This document shows, in pieces, positions 32,591-45,064 of a stretch of 64,000 nt of DNA. This DNA is from Mytilus galloprovincialis. Lineage: Eukaryota; Mollusca; Bivalvia; Mytilida; Mytilidae. The stretch lies in the NCBI RefSeq assembly GCF_965363235.1, contig NC_134846.1, positions 30,948,218 through 31,012,217 of the forward strand. Reading direction: 5' to 3'. The notes under the pieces are model-generated. The model was not told where the DNA came from, did no database searches, and worked only from the letters and a program-made list of their open reading frames with translations. Position numbers and translations under genes: made by a program. Numbering within the stretch: the stretch's first letter is position 1; each line of letters starts with the position of its first letter.

Positions 32591-32830
32591 TAAAAAAGGA
32601 GATTTGGTGTACTTGCCAATGAGACAACTCTAAACAAGAGACCAAATGACACAGAAATTAACAACTATAGGTCACCGTACGGCCTTCAACAATGAGCAAA
32701 GCCCATGCAGCATAGTCAGCTATAAAAGGCCCCGAAATAACAAATGTAAAAAAATTAAAACGAGAAAACTAACGGCCAAATTAATGTACAAATAAATGAA
32801 AGACAAAGGCCAGATATACAAACATTCCAT
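32590..32830 (+). repeat. SINE-like family A copy
   Basis: Begins 'aaaggagatttggtgtacttg' and runs to 'acggccaaattaatgtac'. Confidence 0.75.
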
Positions 32831-32944
32831 ACCCCAAATATAGTTAACATATTACTTATAATGAAAGTGAAATTAACATTCCAAATAACTGAACTATCCC
32901 AGTTTCTCTTTCTGTTACAGAAGTCGCAAGCGAGACACTAAATA

Positions 32945-33045
32945 CAAAAAGATGTGATGTATTTTCCAATGAGACAACTCTTCACAGGAGACGAAATAAC
33001 ACAGTAATTAACAACTATAGGCCACCTTACGGCCTTAACTAACTT
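32945..33045 (+). repeat. SINE-like family A, short diverged copy
   Basis: 'aaaaagatgtgatgtatttt', 'gacaactcttcacaggagac', 'aactataggccaccttacgg'. Confidence 0.6.
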
Positions 33046-33159
33046 TAATATGCAATACTTGCAATATACTTTTTAAAAATTATGCCAATTCTATGTTAAG
33101 TGAACAATAAGACTGAGATAAAACCCAATTTATCATACAATTAATAAAAACCTCATCAA

Positions 33160-33335
33160 AGGAACATGTGTACTAAGTTTCAAGTTGATACGAGTACTGC
33201 TTCATAATAAACCACATGGACTAAAAATCTGTTCGCACGAACAGACGAACAAACTTACGGACAAACGAACATCTGGACAATCGGTCGTACGAATGAACGG
33301 ACAGACGAACGAACTAGACAATATAATGCCCATGT
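33160..33335 (+). repeat. Dispersed repeat with GGAC-rich tail, diverged
   Basis: 'tgtactaagtttcaagttga' then 'cacgaacagacgaacaaac' and 'aatgcccatgt', the same series as 6710-6880. Confidence 0.5.
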
Positions 33336-33494
33336 ACAATCGTAAAAAAGGAGGGTGGGTGTAATAGATGAAAGCCACAGTAAACTCAGATTTGAAATAA
33401 ATGTAGATGCGTAATGACTGGTCTTAAGGTCAATTAAGAATGTCACGTTCTGCTAGACTTTTAAGAATTACGAACACAAACTTGTAAGATATGT

Positions 33495-33512
33495 TTTATT
33501 TCAACTTTTATT
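33495..33512 (-). promoter_or_regulatory. Two AATAAA signals after the FLYWCH-MULE gene
   Basis: Complement of tttatt at 33495-33500 and 33507-33512, 35-55 bp past the stop codon. Confidence 0.5.
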
Positions 33513-33547
33513 ACACCACCGACAAACGGCTCAACGTCTCAGTCATT

Positions 33548-35778
33548 TCAGTTGAATTGGGCAACAGTGTACACCATGGCGTCCCAGTACTGATTAAGTG
33601 TTCTCTGTCCATTTCTGTAGGAATTCGTTAAACGATCTATCCTTTCTTGAAGAAGGCGGTACTTCCTCTTTCGAACGGATGGTCGATCGCCTCGTCTAAC
33701 GGCTGCAACGGACAAGGCTCCCCGTCTCTCTTCTGTTTTTAACTTCTTCAAAAAGTACCACAAGTTTGAATGACGTCTGCCAACTACTGCGTTCCATCTC
33801 TTGTTGAAAGCTGAAAAATATTTAAAAAAGAATTTTCAAAGAAAAAACAGAAAGTTTTTTTGTGACCCAATTCTGATTAAGTAGTTAGCAAGGATTAAAT
33901 AACACATTTCATTTTTATATTCAGTGAAATACAAAAGTAAAACTCTTACAATCATGAGATACTGAATTTAAGCATTTTTGCTTTCTGAATTTCGGGTATG
34001 ATTGTTACACGGAAGCTTTTATGAAAAACAACGGCTGATCATAAGCGACAGAACCGCTTTCCATTTTTTTTTATTGGGGCCATTAATACTGATATATCAA
34101 ATTATTAATACTACATAGATTGGGGATACATACCGTAACGGAGTGTCATTAAAGCATATGCTTTTATGATTTAATTTGTCATACATGTATATACTTACAT
34201 TCGACATGATTGTTTGTCCTATTGTCCATATTTCTTTGGTAGACATTCCAAATAACTGGGCTAAACTGTCCATTTAGGTAATTTCGTTGGAAAAAAGTTA
34301 ATAGCTCCCTTAAACCTGGACAATTGTGACATAGTCGTTGAGGAGTTGCATCTTGACGAAAAAACTGGAAATTTTTTCGAACCACCGCCAATGGAAGATA
34401 CGCTATGACCATCATTTTTCTCACACATCTCCTCAGTGCAAGACGTCTGTTAAAGGCATTTCGAAGTCCCTCTTTCTGAAGTCGCCTCCAGATACTTCTG
34501 CAAAAATGAAAGAAACAGCCACACATCCTAGCTTGGGGAAATTCTGTTTCCGCTGCAGTTATCATTCCGGTCTCGAAATCTGAAACAATGTTTTGTGGCG
34601 ATAAATCATTGTTGGTTAACCTTCTGTAACGCCGTTCAATGTGTCTCATAATCTGTCGATAGCTGCCAATATGCTTATCTGTCATAAAAGCATAAACAAA
34701 TGGAATTACCCTGTCATCGTAGAACCCGTGTATTGTCAAAAATTGCATATATGGACGCGGGACAGACTTAAAAGTAGCATCTATATATATGTCATTACAA
34801 TCTCCCAAACACATAAGTGCCTCCCTAGTGCAGAAAACAGCAATTCCCCATCCATTATCTAGTTTACTTAGGAATTGATCACCATCTTTGGTAAGACACC
34901 AGCGCCCATTGATAGCCACATCATTTATTGTGGCTGGGATTGGGGGAATGTGTTTCCTTCTTGTCCTGTCAAGTGATGATCTTAGGCAATCGTATGTTGG
35001 GATACTATCCCGTTCATTCCATGGGACTTGCTGAACAACATTGTCATAAGCCTGTCTTCCGGAGACCTCTGGATTTGCAGATAGTATTACATGATTTACC
35101 ATTCTTTGTCTTATTGATGCAGAGTCAATTGTTTCCTGGTCGTCTTGGTGATCATGCTCGGAAACCTAAAAGATAGTCAGTCGCAAGTTATGTAGTCTGT
35201 ATAAGTACTTATCTTCAAAAACCTAAGAAATTATTAAAAAAGATATGCGCGCAGAAATCGTCTTTTAGGCTCTAGTAAGAGTAATTTCTATATCTCTAAA
35301 GTAAAAACCGGTCAGGATGTAATACAATTTACCAAATAGAAAGATTGTCATGATGAAAAGTGACCGATAAGACATGCTCGTATCAAATGTAAAATTGATA
35401 TGCTTGAAGTACAAGATGTATAAGATAATAATCGGACCCCCCACCCCCCCCCCCCCCCCCCCAAAAAAAAAAGGATTAATTTTTACATAAAGACCAAGTT
35501 TCTCATTTTACTTCTTTGGTTCCAAGAGGCAATTATGTTTTATTTATAAAAGTATGTTGAGGAATAAAATACATGAAATGAACTCAACTTACATATAAAA
35601 CGTCGATATTGTTTGGTGCATTTTGTAGGTCAAAAACTGCAGTTCGTAAAGGGGCTCTGCATGTGTTCCTCCAACACCGCCAGTGAATTGCGTTTAATCT
35701 AATTCTGTTTTTCTGGTACCTGTATCCTTCATGTATTAAGATTTTCCCACCTCGACTACCTTGTACAACATAAGCCAT
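33548..35778 (-). CDS. FLYWCH zinc finger - MULE transposase protein, three exons
   Basis: Exons 35593-35778, 34199-35165 and 33548-33810 join to 471 codons plus stop. Donors read tat|gtaagt and gaat|gtaagt; acceptors are ctattttag and tatttttcag; phases 0 and 1 agree. FLYWCH: GYRYQK at residues 18-23, W33, C35, C40, with its final His pair (H66, H68) in exon 2, so the finger is completed only by splicing. The MULE domain follows: D191 (IDATF), D258 (SDFE), CGCFFHF around 277-283, and E384 (NNHVES) completed across the second junction. These fit the DDE triad of Mutator-like transposases. FLYWCH binds DNA; MULE domains cut and join it. No terminal inverted repeats were seen around it, so it could be a domesticated host gene or an element with distant ends. 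Confidence 0.85.
35435..35472. repeat. Poly-C / poly-A tract in intron 1
   Basis: About 20 consecutive C followed by about 10 A, within the first intron of the FLYWCH-MULE gene. Confidence 0.85.
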
Positions 35779-35779
35779 G

Positions 35780-36180
35780 TTTCTTCAAACGTCTTAGTTC
35801 AAATGCCAATTGGTTTGAGAACGCTGCACTTTTTTCCAGACTGACCAATAATAATTTACTTTTCATGATGACATCAGCATCAGCTATCCGAATATTTGAT
35901 TGGCTTATTTCAGCTTCATTTGCATATTGCCCCTCTTTCAAACTCCCCGGTTATGTTGTCAATTGATCGAATTTTATATCTCCTAAAACTGCACTCACAC
36001 AAATTAAATATCATATTTAATATTATGTATGCGTTATAGTCACCAAAATATACACCGTTGCGTTAATACGTTGTTTTAGACGTTTTGCACGACGTCGAGT
36101 TTATCCGTGCCATTTAAAAAAAAAACGGAGTAAAATCAGTTGAGCTTTAAATTAACAGATCAGAAAACATGGGTTGAAGG
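35780..36180. other. Upstream region of the FLYWCH-MULE gene
   Basis: A minus-strand frame at 35756-35941 (MKEGQYANEAEISQSN..., ending HGLCCTR) overlaps the gene start in another frame and probably is leader sequence. No TATA box could be assigned. Confidence 0.35.
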
Positions 36181-36269
36181 CGTGTGCATATTTTGCTACA
36201 ATGACATTTTACTGATTCTTAGTTCTTCATTTACTATAGGTGTAATACCACCATTGATTTTCCCCTATT

Positions 36270-37070
36270 AGTCTTTGTTTTAAAGTACCTGTCTTTGTAA
36301 AAATCATGCAGAAGGTGATTCATGACATGTCACAGAAGTATTTTTTTTTGCCCTATATCATAAGAACTTTGGTAGATGAGTAAAATTCTGTCTTTATTTT
36401 CCCTGTATTATGCCCGTTGCCATGGTAACCATCAAATCAACATTTTGCTTGAATATGTGAAAAAAGACCCTTTTTGAAAATATAAAATAACGGAATTTAA
36501 AGTCCCATAGAAATATTGTCAATCAATACAAACAATATGTATATTTACAGTATTGACAAACAAAACCCCAAACTATACAAAAACATTAAAATTTTGAATT
36601 TACTAAATAGTTTGTTTCCATAGCAACCATTTAAAAATGTGTTAAATTTCGAAAATGAAAAATTTCAAAAACTCCTAAATTTTAAATCTGTTTATCTCCC
36701 AAGACCAACAATACCATGAAATGTCATTGACAAATTTTGAAAGACCCCATTCTATATATTCATAAAATAAAAAGAAAGTCGTGCGTTTTTTTTTCTTTAA
36801 AAAAAAAATTTTAGTCAAAAATTGTAAATTTTCACCAAAATTCAGATTAACAATCAGATGAATAATCAAACATTTAGTAACTTAAAAAGCTAAAATATTC
36901 CATTTATATGTGCAATTCTGACACGCATTTGTTAATTTTAAACAAAAATATACAGTAAATGAAGATAGACTTGTACAAAATGAAAAATCATCACTCTGGG
37001 TATGGTCCACCCCCCTTTTTTCGATTTTTTTTTTTTTTTTTTTCAAAATTATAAAATTTGTTGAAAAAAA
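36270..37070. repeat. Left arm of a ~0.8 kb inverted pair
   Basis: Its complement matches 41400-42260: 'tgcatgatttttacaaagac', 'ttgccatggtaacc', 'gactttaaattccg'-like, 'gtcaatactgtaaatataca', 'caaccatttaaaaatgtg', 'cccaagaccaacaatacc', 'ggtatggtccacccccc'. By eye most positions agree over hundreds of bases. Confidence 0.8.
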
Positions 37071-37317
37071 ACGTGGTATCTCATTTAGTTTACTTGTGAA
37101 CTAAGTATTTTAAGAATTTAAGCATAACACAACTTCTAAAGGTAAGGGCATCATATGTACCCCCTCCCTTCAATCTTAATTGTAAGATTTCTCAGAAGTT
37201 TAAAAAAAAATTGGTAATACGCATAACCCGTTGTAGTATCTAAGACTGATGCTGTCAGTGAAAAAGAATAATGTTGAATCCAAAACTTAATTACTAGTAA
37301 GTCTATCATGTATAAAA

Positions 37318-37430
37318 ATAAGACGATGTGTTGTAATTGTCAATGAGACAATTAACTCTCCACCAGAGAGCAAAGACATAGAAATAAACAACCACAGGTC
37401 ACCGTATATCCTTCAACAATGAGCATAACA
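37318..37430 (+). repeat. SINE-like family A, short diverged copy
   Basis: 'aagacgatgtgttgtaattg', 'caggtcaccgtatatccttc', 'caacaatgagcataac'. Confidence 0.6.
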
Positions 37431-37779
37431 TGATTATTTAGAAAAACAAATCTTAATGAACATTTAAAAAAAAATAGCTCAGGATACTTTGTCTTTCAAA
37501 ATGGCTGTAAAAAAGTTACAGGAACAATTTAATGCAACTCATTGTTGGTTTTTGAAACAGATTAATGCTTTAAAAACTTTAAACCTAGACTAAGATCTGT
37601 TAAGCAAGAAGGTTCACCCTGAAATGTCTGGTTGTTTTTATTTATCATTGAATTACTTTTGAAACTCTGTGAGTGTTATGTAAAGATTTTAATACAAGTA
37701 TCATATTAACTTAACATTATCAATGTTCTAAGAAAATGAGGTCAGTGTAAGATGAACTATGTCAGACAGACGAAAAAGA

Positions 37780-38065
37780 GATAACGGAAACGGAAAATTC
37801 AGCATTTTTTCCAATTTGTAAGGGGCATAACTTATTGACAGTACATGTTAAACCAATAACATTCTAACTGTTCTGAATTTTATGGAAATAAGCATTGTGT
37901 ATAAGTTTCAAAACATTTGGTTGTGGCAAACTTCATGAACTTAAGTTAGAGAACGGAAACAAAAAAGTCAGCACTTTTTTCCATTTATATAATGGTATAA
38001 CTCTGGAACGGACGTACTTACGGACAAGGGTACAACTTAATGCCCCCTTTGCTACGGTGGGGGCA
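37780..38065 (-). repeat. Copy of the 'gctcccgcagtggcgg' repeat, minus strand
   Basis: The complement starts 'tatgcccccaccgtagcaaa' and contains 'aagttcatgaa(g)tttg' and 'ccgttctctaacttaagtt', matching the plus-strand repeat at 38400-38980. Confidence 0.5.
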
Positions 38066-38399
38066 TACAAATTCTACATGTTCTATCTGAGGAAAAATAT
38101 ACCAACGATCTACATTAAATTGTGCAAGAATTTGTCAATGTTTCTATTGTATATGATGTAAAAGGACAGCTTGTCTATAATTATTATTATTTTTAAAAAC
38201 CTAACTGATTATTATTTGTATACGGCAGAATAATCGATTTTTTTTTATGGTTCTCAAAACATATTTTCCTTGTGGCCTTGAGGACACTTTGCTGGTCCTA
38301 ACTATTATATACTGTTTTGATTCTCAAACCTTTATGACAACCATGTGCAATGACCATTCATTGAATTTTGCCTAATTTAATCAATTGTTATATTTACAC

Positions 38400-38985
38400 A
38401 TTTTTATGCTCCCGCAGTGGCGGAGGAGGTATTAAGGTTTACCCTTGTCCGTCCTTCAGTACGTCCCAAAGTTGGTTTCTGTTCTCTATCTTTAGTTTGC
38501 CTCAACCAAATGTTATGAAACTTAATCACATTGCTTATTACCATAAAACACAGACTTAGTTTGAATTTTGGTGGTGTCACTTAAACCGTCCAAGAGTTAT
38601 GCCCCTTTACAGATAGAAAAATTGCTGAATTTTCCGTTTATTTTCTCTAACTTTAGTTTGTCTTTACCAGATGTTATCAAAATTATACACAATGCTTAAA
38701 ACCACCATATACAGATCAACTTTGAATTTTGGTGGTGTCACTTTCACTGTTCTATGCAATGCCTCTTTATAGAGGAAAAAAGTTGCTGAATTTTTTGTTT
38801 TGTATTTCTTTCTTTAGTTTGCCTCAACAAAATGTTATGAAACTTTTACACAATACTTATCACCATAAAAGTTAGTACACAATTGGTAAGTGTCACTTTT
38901 ACTGTTCTTCAGTTATGTCCGTTTATAACTTTTATGATATGCAAGCGGGAGCATCATCTGTGTCCAATGGACACATTCCGCATGT
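38400..38985 (+). repeat. Dispersed repeat with three internal ~163-bp units
   Basis: Opens with 'atgctcccgcagtggcggag' and closes with 'gcaagcgggagcatcatctg' and 'ccaatggacaca'. Between are three units of 'tttagtttgcctcaacaaa', 'tgttatgaaact', 'ggtggtgtcactt', 'gttatgcccctttac', spaced about 163 bp. Opening and closing words are inverted (gctcccgc / gcgggagc). A fragment is at 52490-52790. Confidence 0.7.
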
Positions 38986-38989
38986 ATTT

Positions 38990-39560
38990 CAAATCTTTTA
39001 CATAAGTTAGATTAATTTATTATATATTAGAATAGAAAGAAAGGTTCTGTAGTTCTTCTTCAATTTCAATTTTAACCCAGTTAAATTGACATAGTGACAA
39101 ATAAGTGTTTGCATAAAGGTTTTGATGTACATGTCGATTTACATTGGAGGTAAATAGTAACAGCCATTATGTGTACATAATCTGACTCTGCACAATAGTA
39201 TACTAGTCCACAAAAGAAACGATACAAGGCAATGAATTTTCCATAGATAATGAAATTGCATACACTGTACCAAGCTTCAAACTGTCCATTGGTCTAATCT
39301 TTACAGAGTGTTATTTTCTTATCAAAACCACTGTTTTAAGACAAAAAAAAAATAAAATATTTTTTTATTTTTGTTATATCAAAAATAGTATTTTTATAAA
39401 TAAAAAATTCGAAATTAAGTTCTATAATGATGGACAATGGACTTTTTTTTAAAGAGTTATGACCCTTAAAAATATTAAAATTTATGGAAAGTGGCCTCGT
39501 TAGCGCTCTCGATGGTACAAGTTTTTAATTTTTTATTTTCAGTTTATTTCTAATAGGACG
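38990..39560. other. No gene recognised
   Basis: AT-rich; no repeat partner found in the window. Confidence 0.3.
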
Positions 39561-39574
39561 GACGTAGTTTTTTT

Positions 39575-40300
39575 TAGCTCACCGTTTCAAAGGAACTGTG
39601 AAATTTGCCATCACTTGGCGTCCGTCGTCGTCTGTTCGGTGTTAAATATTTGAAACATTTCCACTGAAACTACTGAACCAATTCCAGTCAAACTTAAACT
39701 GAATGATCCTTAGGATATCTAGAATAAAGTTTGTGTTTTATTTTCAATTTTGTAAAAAAAACATGGCCGCCATGGGTAAAAATAGAACATAGGGGTAACA
39801 TGCAGTGTGTAGCTTATATCTCAAACACTAAAGCCTTGAGAGCAAATTTTAAGATAAATCCAACAACCCATTGTTGGGTTGCGGCCACTAAATTGTTAAT
39901 TGTACGGAAATTTTGCAGTTTTTGGTTATTATCTTGAATATTATTAATGACAAAGATAAACTGTAAACAGCACAACTTTCAGCAAAGTAAGATCTACAAA
40001 TAAGTTTATATGACCAAAATTGTCAATTGAATCCTGTGGAGTTATAGCCCTTTAAAGAATTTTTTCACAATTTGTTCATCTAGTTTGCTTACTTTAAAAA
40101 AAGTCTTCTTCTGAATATGCTAAATCGATTTCGGCCCAACTTGGGAGTATCTTGTATAAACTTTGTATTTTATTTCCTTGTACTTTAAGAAACTTAGCCA
40201 CTATGGCTAAAATGGAACATAGGGGTAAAATGCAGCCACTATGGCTAAAATGGAACATAGGGGTAAAATGCATTTTTTTGCTTTTGAAGAAAAAACGACA
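39575..40300 (+). repeat. Dispersed repeat 'agctcaccgtttcaaagg ... ggcgtccgtcgtcgtc'
   Basis: Contains 'aacatggccgccatgg', 'acataggggtaacatgcag' and 'acatttccactgaaactact'. A 38-bp unit (gccactatggctaaaatgga...) is directly duplicated at 40197-40270. I recognise the type as common in molluscs. Confidence 0.55.
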
Positions 40301-40469
40301 GATACAAAGAACATTTAAATGGAATTTTTAAGCCACTCATTGATATATATTGAAAGACACAAATAATCATTGATGCAAAATTTATGAAACTAGGACAGAG
40401 TCAATTTTAAAGACCATGAAATAGCACTTAAAGATTTTAAATTTCAATTTGCACAAAACAAGTGTAATT

Positions 40470-40570
40470 AGGGACGCAGCTATCCTTCATTCGGTTTTCA
40501 GCCTTTCGGCTATTTTCTGTTGATTGCTTTGGTTGTTGTCTCTTTGACACATTCCCCATATCTAAAAAAA
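40470..40570 (+). mobile_element. RT-element 3' tail fragment
   Basis: 'ggttgttgtctctttgacac' and 'attccccatatct' match the last ~60 bp of the element. Confidence 0.5.
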
Positions 40571-40589
40571 GATCTTAATATATAACCAG

Positions 40590-41400
40590 GTGCTCCGCAG
40601 GGCGCAGCTTTATACGACCCCAGTGGTTGAACCCTGAACAGTTAGGGCAAATTTGGTCACAATATTCAAGCTTGATTCTGTCTGAATTTGGATTGTGATC
40701 AAATTTTTGAAATAATATAGGTTTTTGTCACAAAATTAATGTGGTCAAAGATCTAACAAATTTATTGAACAATACTGTGCAATTGAAGATTTCTTCTTGA
40801 AACTTTCCAAAATTCGAAATTTGAAAAATTTTGAAAAAAAAGGAAGCCCTTCAAAAATCGTAAACAAATTTTTTTTTTTTAAACCCCCTTGGAGCAATAA
40901 CCCTTAAACTCAATCCCATGCTTTCCATTGCAGTATTGAACATTGTAGTACAATTTCAGAGAGATCCATACAATTACACATAAGTTATTGTCTTGAAACT
41001 AGAAAAATGCTTGTTTTGACCCCTTTTTGGCCCTTAATTCCTAAAATTTGGCCCCATTACCCCTAAAATGAATCCAAACCTTCTACTTGTGGTTTTAAAC
41101 ATTGCGATATGATTTCAGAGCAATTGAAATACTTCTACACAAGTTATTATCCTGAAACTAAAAAAATGCTTGTTTTGGGCCCCTTTAGGCCCCTAATTCC
41201 TAATCGGTTGGGACCATCATCCCCAAAATCAATCCCAATCTTCCTTTTGTGGTATTGAACCTTCTGAAAAAGTTTCATGAAGATCTATTCGCTTAAACTA
41301 AAGTTATTATCCGAAAACCAATGTGTCTTCGGGCGACGACGACGCAGACGACGACATCATACCATTATACGATCCCAAAATTTTTCTATTATTGCGCTCA
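40590..41400 (+). repeat. Dispersed repeat 'gcgcagctttatacgacccc ... gggcgacgacgacg'
   Basis: Starts 'aaccaggtgctccgcagggc', has two or three internal units of 'aaactagaaaaatgcttgtt' / 'cccttaattcctaaa' / 'attgaac(a/c)tt', and ends 'gacgacatcataccattata'. A truncated copy is at 8170-8360. Confidence 0.65.
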
Positions 41401-42270
41401 CCCTTTGAAGAAATTTCATGTTTTAATGCTCAAAATGTTCACAATTTAATTCCATCTTTTAAATTTTTGATAATTTTTTGAATTTTGAAAAAAAGGGGGG
41501 GGGGTGTGGCACCATGCCCAGAGAGAAAAAAATTCCTTCTCTACCAAAATATCTCTATCAATCATATATTCTCATTTATAATTACCAAATTTGTGTCAGA
41601 AATGCACGTATAAATGGAATGTTTTAGCTTTTTCAGTTCAAAATGTTTCAGTATTCATCTGTTTGGTAATCTGAATTTTGGTGAAAATTGACAATTTTTG
41701 ACTAAAATTATTTTTTTAAAGAAAAAAAAACACACGACTTTCTTTTTATTTTATCAATATATAGAATGTGGTCTTTCAAAATTTGTCAATGACATTTCAT
41801 GGTATTGTTGGTCTTGGGAGATAAACAGATTTAAAATTAAAGATTTTTTGAAATTTTTCATTTTCGAATTTTAACACATTTTTAAATGGTTGCTATGGAA
41901 ACAAACTTTTTAGTAAATTCAAAATTTTAACGTTTTTGTATAGTTAGGGGTTTTGTTTGTCAATACTGTAAATATACATATTTTTTGTATTGATTAACTT
42001 TATTTCTATGGGACTTTAAAACCCCTTATATTTCAATTTTCAAAGGCTACTTATGAACGTATTTAGGCAACATTTTGTAAGGATGGTTTCCATGGCAACC
42101 AAGGTTCAAAAGAAAAAAATTAATACATGAAACTTATTTTCATTCCATACCCTCCTCATAAACAAAATATAAAGACATTTGAAGATGGGTCATGAATCGC
42201 CTATCAACAGGAACCTGCATGATTCTTACAAAGACCGGTACTTAAATTGGCACTTTTAAAAAAAATGTAC
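41400..42270. repeat. Right arm of the ~0.8 kb inverted pair
   Basis: Complementary to 36270-37070, as described there. A further matching piece ('tggtggtattacacctata' at about 42650 against its complement near 36238-36256) suggests the arm once extended further and was interrupted. Confidence 0.75.
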
Positions 42271-42279
42271 AGTATTTAC

Positions 42280-43170
42280 CTTTATTTCAACCAAAGAAAT
42301 ACTTTGCATGAATAAAGTTTAATCCTGTCCAGTGCTACAGTGAAAATTTCACACTACATTTCATTGCATATAAGAAAGTAACCAGCACCGGAAGTAAACA
42401 ACCCAATTTTTACACTATTATTTACTGGTTACCTGCTTTGGTAACTAGGTAACCTTAACTTTCCAAAATATTTTATAAGACCATCAAATAAACAAAGAAT
42501 GATGCTTTCAGACACCCAACATACATGTTTATGACTCAGAAAAAATTAAGTGCATTGAAATGCAGGGTTAATTTTCTACAACTGTCAAATTCAAGGGAAT
42601 ATTTTTTTAGACCTACTTTCGTATGCAACCGAATGTGCCGTATCATGATTTGGTGGTATTACACCTATATATTTCTATATAAATTCCAGTTTTTTAATAT
42701 CCTATTTTTCAAAGATTCATTAGTTAAATGATTAAATAGGGACGCATTAAATGACCCGCAAAAAATACGTGTTTAAAGAACGGTGCAAGTTCGTCCAAAA
42801 ACGGAACAATATGCGTAGGTCTATAAGAATGTGTAATGCTCTTCTTACGTCCATGAACAATTCTATCTACAACTTGAGAAAATAATGTAAGAAATTATCA
42901 CACCGTATGAAAATCGTGATATTATCCATGTCTTGATTGTGTGTGCATAAGACTTGCCATCTTTGAGTTATAACGCGGTATTTTAGTTTTTTATTTCGAT
43001 CCAACATATATGGTTATATTTAAAGTACATGTAGGTTTTCATTTCATACAAATTCTGATTTTTTTTATTGGTGAAATGTATAAGAATATAAGCTAGGTAG
43101 TTTGTAGAGGCAATGTTCAATTAAAAACAAAAATCCCGATGTTCTATATTCACAGTTTCACTCGAAAAAC
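42280..43170. other. No gene recognised
   Basis: Apart from the small match noted above, AT-rich sequence without a recognisable feature. Confidence 0.3.
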
Positions 43171-43179
43171 GAAAGTTGG

Positions 43180-43735
43180 AAATCGTCAGTGTCGGACTAA
43201 CGATGAGTGTACGTTTGTCTGAAAGGGTTTATCTCAACTTGACCTCATGTACATTGAGTGGCGAGTCCAGGGGGTTGGGTTGGTGGTTGTGGTTGGAACC
43301 CCCTTTTATGGCCGATCAATGCATTTGTATCGGGATTTGTATTTGGACCACCCATTTTTTATCCTGGGTTGGGAACACCACACCTCCTTTTGTAAATGGC
43401 TGGATCCGCCCCTGACATTGATTATTTAAATTTGAATTTAACGTTTTACAGGCAAGACATTTCAGTGTGTCCACTCTTGTTTTTCAAGGTAGTGTATAAT
43501 GATATTGAAGACCAAATTGAAACTCAGTACACATGTTTATTAAAATCGATGTGATCTTTCTGAATTGTATGCAAAATTATAGGGTTCTGACCTTATTTTA
43601 TGGTTCACTGAACAAGGAAAATGATCGAGTGTCGGACAAATGAGTGTCGGACTATTGAGTGTCGGACTAATGAGTGTCGGACTAATGAGTGTCGGACCAA
43701 TGAGTGTCGGACTATCGACGTTATCCCATTACAAT
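43180..43735 (+). repeat. GTGTCGGAC-repeat element, fuller copy
   Basis: Opens with 'cagtgtcggactaacgatga' and closes with six tandem ~18-bp units of 'atgagtgtcggactaat' (43625-43722). The middle shares 'caatgcatttgtatcggg' and 'gggttgggaacac' with the copy at 32336-32590, and has about 110 bp not present there. Spurious frames at 43176-43429 and 43640-43828 overlap it. Confidence 0.8.
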
Positions 43736-43739
43736 GTAC

Positions 43740-44190
43740 ATGTACTATTCGTTTACCTATTTTCTAACGGTAATACGAAGATTTCAGTTGGTTATGTTAT
43801 GTCTATTTTTTGGAGTAATTCCGAATAATAAAAAAATTCAGAAATGTACGTTTCCCTGATTTTGTTTTTTAAAAGACAAGAGTATTAAAAAACTGAAATA
43901 TAAACACGATTTATAAAAAATTGCTAAATTTCTTGACATCAAGCATTTCGTAGCAGACAGCCTTTACAAATTCTTATTCATTCTCCGTTTTCATGTCATA
44001 ATTGCTGATCAAAACTCCCAGAGAACTATCAAAATCAGGTTGTAAGTACCCAAATTGCACCTTTTTTTAGCAAAATAAGCAACGGAAATCTTGTAGATTT
44101 CCTACAGACTAAACCATTTGTGTTTTTCTGATTTGATACTATGTACGTCTTTCAACATAGGTAAAAATATGTAGATGTACACAAAACGTG
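43740..44190. other. No gene recognised
   Basis: AT-rich sequence without a recognisable feature. Confidence 0.3.
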
Positions 44191-45064
44191 CACAGTATTT
44201 GGGTCATTTTCAAAAAATGTCGAATTTTCAGTACACCCATGCTAAAATTTTTATTTCTAATGGAAATTTCAGTTGTAAAGGTTTAAATGAAAGCTTGTCG
44301 GATTTGTGATTCAGAACATTAATAATAAACACACCTTACATCTATTTTGATAAGATTAAACTGCATTTAAGTCCGATTTTGGGGGTATTTGTGTGCGTAC
44401 ATTGTCAGAAAAACATATTTCAAATGATTTTTTTCCGATTTTCTGATCGCCTTGATATCTGCAAAAGGGACTTTTTAAGAACGTTAATTATAATTCTAAC
44501 GGAAAATCGTAGCTTCCCTATCATTGTATGTAACAGATTATCTACAAACTAAATTCAATCAGCGTACAGGAGGTTCATGTCTATCCTGTTACCGCTACTT
44601 AGATCAGTCGTTAAATTATTCTCCCTATGAATATTGAATCAGTCAGTGTTGATTTCAAAAATGCAAAGTAATCTTTACATTTAAAACGCCTCGTTTCTTG
44701 AACGACAGTGTAGAGAAAAGAAATTTCAAGACATTTAGTGAAAAAAATAGAGCGTACTTTTTTTCATGTCTATGCTGTTACCAAGCATTTTGATTAATTA
44801 CTCTAACAGTATGGTTGTAAAAAGTGCAATAACGTGTTGGAAACCAAATTCACAATAGAAAACCATAATCACTTCACCAAAGGGAGTAGTTATTTCACAA
44901 CAGCAATCAAAAACGAAGAAATTTGTCTATCCTGTTATGTCTATCCTGTTACTATGGTTGCTATGGTTACAGTAACAGGATAGACAATTATAGACAAAAA
45001 CGTCGTTAATTTTTTTATCTCAACATGTTATAACGTCTTAATCTTCCCAATTAAGCATTTGCAG

